Source of the DNA: Candidatus Hydrothermota bacterium
GTDB lineage: Bacteria; Hydrothermota; Hydrothermia; UBA1063
Direction of reading: 5' to 3'
Assembly: GCA_003644895.1 (NCBI GenBank)
Contig: QNDO01000115.1
Location: 1-5,258 of the forward strand
Length of the DNA: 5,258 nt
In this document: positions 1 to 5,258 of the stretch, piece after piece
How positions within the stretch are numbered: position 1 is the stretch's first letter
How the letters are laid out: every line of letters begins with the position of its first letter
Notes under the pieces: model-generated
Seen by the model: only the letters and a program-made list of their open reading frames with translations
What the model was told of the DNA's origin: nothing
Databases searched by the model: none
Program-made: the position numbers and the translations under genes

Positions 1-880
1 GGACCTCATAAGGAAAGCCTATATGTCCCTCAAGAAAGCCAAAAAAGTTTCAGGTAACAGTTACGAATTTTTCAACAAAGAAATGGCTGAGAAGGCCGAG
101 TATACATTTGCTCTTAAAAACGATATAATGAAGGCGATTTCAGACAAAGAATTTATCCTTTACTTTCAACCATATTATGAACTTGAGTCAGGTAAACTTG
201 CTGGTATGGAAGTCCTCTTAAGGTGGCAACACAAGGAAAGAGGAATAATAAATCCCGGAGAATTTATTCCGATACTTGAGGAGACAGGAATGATAGTCAC
301 AGTGGGTGAGTGGATTCTTGAGAAAGTTCGAGAACAGATGATAGAATGGCGAGATAAGGGATATCCCCTCTATCCCCTCTCGGTTAATATTTCTCCAGTC
401 CAGTTCAGGGATAAGAAACTACTGGAAAAGATAAGCAAGGTTATAGAAGACCATGGAATTGATGCATCGTATCTCATCCTTGAAATAACTGAAACCACCT
501 TCATGGAAGATGTGAACTATACAAGCAGGGTGTTGAAAAAATTGAAAGAGATGGGGGTAAGAATTTCCATCGATGATTTTGGAACAGGATATTCCTCACT
601 GGCTTATCTAAAGAGATTCCCTGTGGATACTCTGAAAATCGATATTTCTTTTATTAAGAACATAGAAAAGGACCCTGATGATGCCACCATCGTATCCACA
701 ATAATACAGGTTGCCCATAACATGGATATAAAAGCAGTTGCCGAGGGTGTGGAAAGAAAACAGCAGTGGGATATATTGCGACTTCTCAGGTGTGACATAG
801 CCCAGGGGTTTTATAAAAGCAGGCCCTTGCCTGCTGAGGAGATGGAGAAGATTTTAATAGAGGAAGGAGCCCGAGAGTAA
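1..880 (+). CDS. GGDEF-EAL protein, C-terminal part (c-di-GMP phosphodiesterase)
   Basis: The reading frame is open to the left edge, so the ATG at 23 is probably internal and the gene is 5'-truncated. The first ~28 residues (DLIRKAYMSLKKAKK, then GNSYEFF) match the end of a GGDEF domain. An EAL domain follows at about residues 33-280, numbered from the ATG at 23. The expected catalytic and metal-binding residues of active EAL phosphodiesterases are visible: E63 in the EVL form of the signature, N122 (SVNIS), E154 (LEITET), D184-D185 (DDFGTGYSSL), K205 (LKID), E241 (AEGVE) and Q261 (QGFYKSRPL). The inferred role is hydrolysis of cyclic di-GMP to pGpG in the cytoplasm or at the membrane. The upstream sensory part and the GGDEF active site are outside the window. 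In the visible GGDEF tail, the usual 'AD..MY.AK' reads 'AYMSLKKAK', so that domain may be degenerate. Residues 114-119 are a YPLYPL duplication. The gene is separated from the next by 150 bp and is probably not in its operon. Confidence 0.93.
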   Translation, partial: DLIRKAYMSLKKAKKVSGNSYEFFNKEMAEKAEYTFALKNDIMKAISDKEFILYFQPYYELESGKLAGMEVLLRWQHKERGIINPGEFIPILEETGMIVTVGEWILEKVREQMIEWRDKGYPLYPLSVNISPVQFRDKKLLEKISKVIEDHGIDASYLILEITETTFMEDVNYTSRVLKKLKEMGVRISIDDFGTGYSSLAYLKRFPVDTLKIDISFIKNIEKDPDDATIVSTIIQVAHNMDIKAVAEGVERKQQWDILRLLRCDIAQGFYKSRPLPAEEMEKILIEEGARE

Positions 881-936
881 GTAGAGAATACTTAGAGCTG
901 GCTTTCTATTGAAATATCATATATAAGCATTTTTAC

Positions 937-965
937 TTGATTTAAATAGGCACCTTCTTTAAAAT
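937..965 (+). promoter_or_regulatory. Putative sigma70-type promoter for the DIPP synthase–HD gene pair
   Basis: TTGATT at 937-942 (4 of 6 to the -35 consensus) and TAAAAT at 960-965 (5 of 6 to the -10 consensus) are 17 bp apart, in an AT-rich gap between two same-strand genes. Transcription would begin near 972, leaving a leader of about 60 nt before the TTG start at 1031. AT-rich DNA produces such matches by chance, and a second weaker pair exists (TTGAAA at 909-914 with TTTACT at 932-937). This is a prediction from sequence only. Confidence 0.4.
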
Positions 966-1015
966 TTCAAATGCAGAAATCCGGTATCTTCTCGCAGTAA
1001 ATGTTCTTTAACAAA

Positions 1016-1023
1016 AAGGAGGT
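1016..1023 (+). promoter_or_regulatory. Strong ribosome binding site that selects the TTG start at 1031
   Basis: AAGGAGGT is a near-perfect anti-16S match, with its last G (1022) 8 nt before the TTG at 1031. The in-frame ATG at 1001 lies upstream of this site and would place the site inside the coding region. The ATG at 1024 is out of frame. The residues just after TTG (LKCLIIAAGKGKR) are where family members normally begin, which supports TTG. Confidence 0.8.
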
Positions 1024-1030
1024 ATGTGTA

Positions 1031-2371
1031 TTGAAATGTTTAATTATTGCTGCAGGTAAGGGGAAAAGAATCCGAAAAATAAGTGATTCTAAGCCACTTA
1101 CTAAGATTTATGGTTTACCTTTAATTGAAAGGGTCATCCTCACCGCCCGCAGGGTAGGGGTGGATGAATTTGTTGTGGTAACAGGATATAATGGCAAAAA
1201 AGTCAGAAAATATCTTGATAAAATAAAAAAGAAAAGAGGGGTTAAAATCACCCATGTAATAAATGAAGAATGGGATAAGGAAAACGGTTTATCTGTTTTG
1301 AAGGCCAGAGAATATCTCGAGGATAAGTTTTTACTCCTCATGGGGGACCACCTTTACGAGGAGGATATCCTTAGAAGCCTTATGGCTCAGGATATAAAAG
1401 AAGGTGAGGTTATTTTAGCTGCAGATTTCAAAATACATGAGAAACATTTTATTGATATAGATGATGCGACAAAGGTTCTGGTAGAAGATGGTTATATTAA
1501 AGATATTAGTAAAAAGCTGAAAGATTATAATGCTTTTGATACAGGGGCCTTCCTCTGCACTGCTTCCATTTTTGACGCTTTAGAACAGAGTAGAGAAGAA
1601 AACGATGATATGAGATTATCTAGTGGAATCAAGGTTCTGGCAGAGAAGAAAAAGGCGCGAGTCATAGACATCGGGGAAAGTTTCTGGATCGATGTGGATA
1701 CAGTGGAGGCTTATGAGAAGGCTAAGGAATTTCTTCTTCATAAAATAGAGAAGAAAAGTGATGGCCCTGTTTCTAGATATTTGAACAGGCCAGTTTCCAA
1801 AAAATTAACAAAAGTCCTCGCTTCAACCACCATAACCCCAAACGTTGTTTCATTCCTTTCGTTTTTGATTTCTCTTGGAGGTGCAGCCCTTTTCTTTTTA
1901 AGGGGATATGTTCCCCTTCTATTGGGAGGAATTCTCGCACAGTTTTCCTCAATTATGGATGGATGTGACGGTGAGATAGCAAGGCTCAAGTATCTTGAAA
2001 CCGATTTTGGTGCATGGTTTGACGCCGTTCTTGATAGATACGCCGATGGATTTCTCCTGGCTGGTCTAACCTGGCATGCCTACATTCAGAATTTCGCCCT
2101 CTGGAAACTCTTCATAGGACTTCTTGCTCTCATAGGATCATTTGTAAATAGCTACACAGCAGATAAATACGATAGCTACATGAAGAGAAAATCAGAAGGG
2201 CATTACCTAAGAATAGGAAGAGATATTAGAATATTTATAATCTTCCTTGGTGCACTTTTCAATATTCCCATCGTGGTGCTGGTAATACTGGCTCTCATGA
2301 TGAATCTTGAAAATATTAGAAGAATATGGATGCTCTGGAATGTATCAAAAGAAGAATTGAAGAGACGGTAG
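1031..2371 (+). CDS. Bifunctional inositol-1-phosphate cytidylyltransferase / di-myo-inositol-phosphate-phosphate synthase
   Basis: This 446-residue protein (TTG start) fuses two enzymes. Residues 1-230 are a cytoplasmic nucleotidyltransferase with the nucleotide-binding loop AAGKGKRI (7-14), SKPLTKIYG (20-28), ENG (84-86), the metal-site MGDH (104-107) and FWIDVDT (218-224). Residues ~250-446 form a hydrophobic CDP-alcohol phosphotransferase domain with the full motif DxxDGxxAR-x8-GxxxDxxxD: D310, D313, G314, A317, R318, G327, D331 and D335. Hydrophobic stretches lie near 271-290, 292-309, 359-373 and 400-425. In characterised fusions, the first domain makes CDP-inositol from CTP and inositol-1-phosphate. 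The second joins it to another inositol-1-phosphate, giving phosphorylated di-myo-inositol phosphate, a precursor of a heat-associated compatible solute. The order and length (~420-450 residues) fit these enzymes. A related CDP-alcohol fusion acting on another polyol phosphate is possible. No inositol-3-phosphate synthase gene is in the window. Its 3' end overlaps the HD gene by 46 nt. Confidence 0.85.
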   Translation: MKCLIIAAGKGKRIRKISDSKPLTKIYGLPLIERVILTARRVGVDEFVVVTGYNGKKVRKYLDKIKKKRGVKITHVINEEWDKENGLSVLKAREYLEDKFLLLMGDHLYEEDILRSLMAQDIKEGEVILAADFKIHEKHFIDIDDATKVLVEDGYIKDISKKLKDYNAFDTGAFLCTASIFDALEQSREENDDMRLSSGIKVLAEKKKARVIDIGESFWIDVDTVEAYEKAKEFLLHKIEKKSDGPVSRYLNRPVSKKLTKVLASTTITPNVVSFLSFLISLGGAALFFLRGYVPLLLGGILAQFSSIMDGCDGEIARLKYLETDFGAWFDAVLDRYADGFLLAGLTWHAYIQNFALWKLFIGLLALIGSFVNSYTADKYDSYMKRKSEGHYLRIGRDIRIFIIFLGALFNIPIVVLVILALMMNLENIRRIWMLWNVSKEELKRR

Positions 2372-2895
2372 CACATTCAAGGGTGCCTGAGGACCCTCTA
2401 CATGCCAGAAATACTCTTGAATGGCTTCTTAAGTTGAAATCGGATGCCGATGTCGCTCTCCAGATTGCCGCACTGGGGCATGATATAGAGAGGGCTATGG
2501 AGGAGAGAAAGGTCAGGAGGGAAAATTTTTCTGATTACGAAGAGTTTAAAAAAGCACATGCACTGAATAGTGCCCGGATATTAAAGGAAATTATGGAAGA
2601 ATGTGGTGCTGATGAGGATCTTATAAATGATGTGGTGGATCTTGTAAAAAAGCATGAATGGGGTGGGGATGAAAGGTCGGACCTGTTGATGTATGCAGAT
2701 GCCTTATCCTTTTTCGAAGTAAATCTTCCCTTTTATTTTCAGAGAAATAGTGTAGAAGAAACTAAGAGGAGATTCCTGTGGGGATACAGAAAATTGCCAG
2801 AAGAATTGAAGGAAGTGGTAAAGAAGTTTCGTTATAAAGATGAGAAACTGAATAGATTGGTGAGAGAGTGGATGGAAGAGTCTTACATATCGTGA
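2326..2895 (+). CDS. HD-domain metal-dependent protein, probable phosphohydrolase
   Basis: This is a 189-residue soluble, helical protein with no signal peptide or membrane segment. Metal-ligand candidates of the HD superfamily are spaced as expected for a two-metal site: H26 (LHARN), H52-D53 (LGHDIER), H78 (KKAHALNSARIL), H110 (VKKHEW) and D125 (YADALSFFE). The HD is not followed by the GK of HD-GYP phosphodiesterases or myo-inositol oxygenase (here HDIER). The overall pattern recalls the DUF4202 family from memory, but I cannot confirm this. The start is the ATG at 2326, 46 nt inside the preceding gene in another frame. Only a weak purine stretch (AGAAGA, 2318-2323) precedes it, so translation is probably coupled to the synthase. 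A GTG at 2383 is a poorer alternative that would leave H26 only seven residues from the N-terminus. The substrate is unknown; context suggests inositol phosphate metabolism, but this is inference. The TGA stop touches a heptamer repeat array. Confidence 0.85.
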   Translation: MDALECIKRRIEETVAHSRVPEDPLHARNTLEWLLKLKSDADVALQIAALGHDIERAMEERKVRRENFSDYEEFKKAHALNSARILKEIMEECGADEDLINDVVDLVKKHEWGGDERSDLLMYADALSFFEVNLPFYFQRNSVEETKRRFLWGYRKLPEELKEVVKKFRYKDEKLNRLVREWMEESYIS

Positions 2896-2950
2896 AGCGT
2901 AAAGCGGACAGCGGGCATGGGAAGAATCGGTAAACGGGAAACGGTAGACG
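2896..2950 (+). repeat. Degenerate 7-bp tandem repeat array, left copy
   Basis: Starting at the base after the HD gene's stop codon, the sequence reads as consecutive 7-mers: AGCGTAA (2896), AGCGGAC (2903), AGCGGGC (2910) and ATGGGAA (2917). After a 2-nt slip come ATCGGTA (2926), AACGGGA (2933) and AACGGTA (2940), then the partial unit GACG. A rough consensus is ANCGGNA. The same units recur on the opposite strand at 3065-3120. AAGCGTAAAG at 2895-2904 is an exact 10-bp inverted copy of 3091-3100, and 2902-2914 matches the complement of 3102-3114 at 12 of 13 bases. Heptanucleotide tandem repeats are known from cyanobacterial and other bacterial intergenic DNA; any function here is unknown. Confidence 0.75.
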
Positions 2951-2971
2951 ATTGAAGAATGGATTACTTGT

Positions 2972-3018
2972 TGTCATTCTGAGGAGTCCGCCCCAGGCGG
3001 ACGACGAAGAATCTCAGA
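2972..3018. repeat. Palindromic intergenic element with GC-rich stem (REP-like)
   Basis: A perfect 7-bp stem, GTCCGCC (2986-2992) and GGCGGAC (2996-3002), encloses a 3-nt loop. An outer 6-bp arm pair, TCTGAG (2978-2983) and CTCAGA (3013-3018), surrounds it. The flanks GTCATTCTGAG and GACGAAGAATCTC resemble, from memory, a dispersed intergenic palindrome in many uncultured bacterial genomes. The hairpin could form in RNA from either strand and may help end the two convergent transcripts, although neither side has a clear U-tract directly after the stem. Confidence 0.65.
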
Positions 3019-3036
3019 TGTTGTGAAGTGAATTAG

Positions 3037-3120
3037 TTACTGGTGATTGGGTTAAAAATATCCAGCTGTTAATAACCAGTACCCAATCCCCTTTACGCTT
3101 TCCGCTCTCCGCTTCCCGAC
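3037..3120 (-). repeat. Degenerate 7-bp tandem repeat array, right copy (inverted)
   Basis: Read on the minus strand from just past the permease stop codon, 7-mers follow without gaps: AGCGGAG (3113-3107), AGCGGAA (3106-3100), AGCGTAA (3099-3093), AGGGGAT (3092-3086), TGGGTAC (3085-3079) and TGGTTAT (3078-3072). The first three are the same family as the left array. The later units drift to a TGGNTAY type. On the plus strand, TTACTGG (3037) and TGATTGG (3044) are heptamers of this second type, so the inner ends are also inverted. As a result TACTGGT (3038-3044) complements 3075-3081, and GATTGGGT (3045-3052) complements 3081-3088. These two pairings are not nested and share a base, so they are alternative, as expected for opposed tandem arrays rather than one designed hairpin. 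Confidence 0.7.
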
Positions 3121-3122
3121 AT

Positions 3123-3946
3123 CTATCCCTTCACCCCACCTCTTGTAAGTCCAGAGATGATATATTTCTGGAGAAAGAGGGTTAGAATAATGAGGGGTAC
3201 TGTTACCAGGGAAGCTGAAGCCATGAGTTCTCCCCAGGGTATTTCCCCGTGGAGTCCCTGGAATAATGTTATCCCCACGGAAATTGTTTGAGCCCTGTAG
3301 TCGGTGGTTAAAAGAAGGGCAAAAAGTAGTTCATTTATACATGCTATGAAAACAATTAGAAATGCAGAGATAAGGCCTGGAGTGGAAAGAGGAAAAATTA
3401 TTTTAAGGAGAATATTTTTCCTGCTTGCACCATCCACAAGTGCAGCCTCGTCCAGTTCCCTGGGAATCTGGGAGAAATAACTGATAAGGATCCAGAGGGC
3501 AAGGGGAGCAGTCCATGCCGTATAAGGGAAAATAAGGGCAGGGTAGGTATTTATCAATCTGAGGTTTGATTCTATCTTGAAAAGATATCCGGCAATACTT
3601 ATCTGAGGGAAGATTGATATGGCCAGCATCATGAGGGGAATGGTAAATTTTCCCGGAAAATTGAACCTGGTTATAGCATATGCTCCAAATCCTGCAATAA
3701 ATATTACTAAAAAAGAAACGGTGGTGGAAATAATGATGGAGTTTTTCAGGTAATCCAGCATGTGAAGGTTTTTGTTGGATATAATGTTTACGTAATTTGA
3801 GAGTGTTAGATTTACCCCACCACCCTGCAGAAAACCGAGGTCTTTTGTGAGAGAAACAAAAAGCATCCATATGACAGGAGCGAGCACAAAGAGGGTGAAG
3901 AAAATGGTTCCAACTACTATAAGGATCTTTTTAACATATACCTCTT

Positions 3947-3950
<4 letters not shown>
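3123..3950 (-). CDS. Carbohydrate ABC transporter permease, MalG type (CUT1 family)
   Basis: This 275-residue inner-membrane protein has about six hydrophobic segments, near residues 8-33, 70-93, 103-123, 137-159, 193-214 and 243-265. The cytoplasmic loop that docks on the ATPase is clear: EAALVDGASRKN (168-179) followed by IIFPLSTPG (184-192), a canonical EAA motif with the conserved glycine (G174). The length and the short C-terminal tail after the last segment (SGLTRGGVKG) are typical of MalG-like partners. It would pair with the MalF-type permease encoded just upstream to form the channel of a binding-protein-dependent sugar importer. The start is an ATG at 3950-3948 within an ATGA overlap with the upstream stop. 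AAGGA lies 6 nt before it (complement of 3957-3961), so translation is likely coupled. The substrate cannot be deduced from this subunit. Confidence 0.95.

Positions 3951-5258
<1,308 letters not shown>

Noticed and set aside
878..894. Small hairpin TAAGTA/TACTTA after the EAL gene as a terminator
   Set aside because: The stem is only 6 bp, AT-rich, overlaps the stop codon and is not followed by a T-tract.
1001..1030. ATG at 1001 as the start of the DIPP synthase
   Set aside because: It lies upstream of the strong ribosome binding site at 1016-1023, has no site of its own, and would add ten residues before the point where the family begins.
2401..2703. HD protein as a myo-inositol oxygenase
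   Set aside because: The ligand order is compatible, but the HDxGK lysine is missing, the protein is shorter than the usual family length, and no other resemblance is visible.
2896..3120. CRISPR array
   Set aside because: The repeats are contiguous 7-mers with no spacers and no conserved 24-37 bp repeat unit.
3403..3870. 155-codon minus-strand frame inside the MalG-type permease gene
   Set aside because: It overlaps a well-supported permease in another frame, and its composition (many Cys, His, Pro) is that of a shadow frame.

Overview
The window looks like chromosomal DNA from an uncultured, probably thermophilic bacterium. The bacterial signs are a GGDEF–EAL signalling protein, a strong Shine-Dalgarno site, a sigma70-like promoter candidate and a binding-protein-dependent sugar ABC transporter. 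The hint of heat adaptation is a two-domain protein built like inositol-1-phosphate cytidylyltransferase/di-myo-inositol-phosphate-phosphate synthase, which makes the precursor of a solute typical of hyperthermophiles. The DNA is moderately AT-rich, and I cannot name a genus or phylum from it.

Layout. At the left edge, a plus-strand gene enters already in progress: the last residues of a GGDEF domain followed by a complete EAL domain (to 880). A 150-bp gap holds a plausible promoter (937-965) and a strong ribosome binding site in front of a TTG start. The two-domain DIPP synthase follows (1031-2371), and its 3' end overlaps by 46 nt the start of a small HD-domain protein (2326-2895). On the minus strand, entering from the right edge, a carbohydrate ABC transporter operon reads binding protein (C-terminal part, 5258-4812), MalF-type permease (4822-3947) and MalG-type permease (3950-3123). 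Its genes overlap by 11 and 4 nt. No ATPase gene is visible.

The two transcription units converge on a 227-bp junction (2896-3122) made almost entirely of repeats. It holds two degenerate 7-bp tandem arrays in opposite orientation, each starting right at a stop codon, and between them a palindromic element with a 7-bp GC-rich stem.

Functionally, the window joins second-messenger turnover (EAL: c-di-GMP hydrolysis), compatible-solute synthesis (DIPP synthase) and sugar uptake (CUT1 transporter). Only the DIPP synthase and the HD protein look coupled at the gene level. The HD protein has a complete metal-ligand set of its superfamily and is the least explained gene here. One testable idea is that it acts on the product or substrate of its neighbour, for instance as the phosphatase the pathway needs. 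That idea rests on gene context alone.
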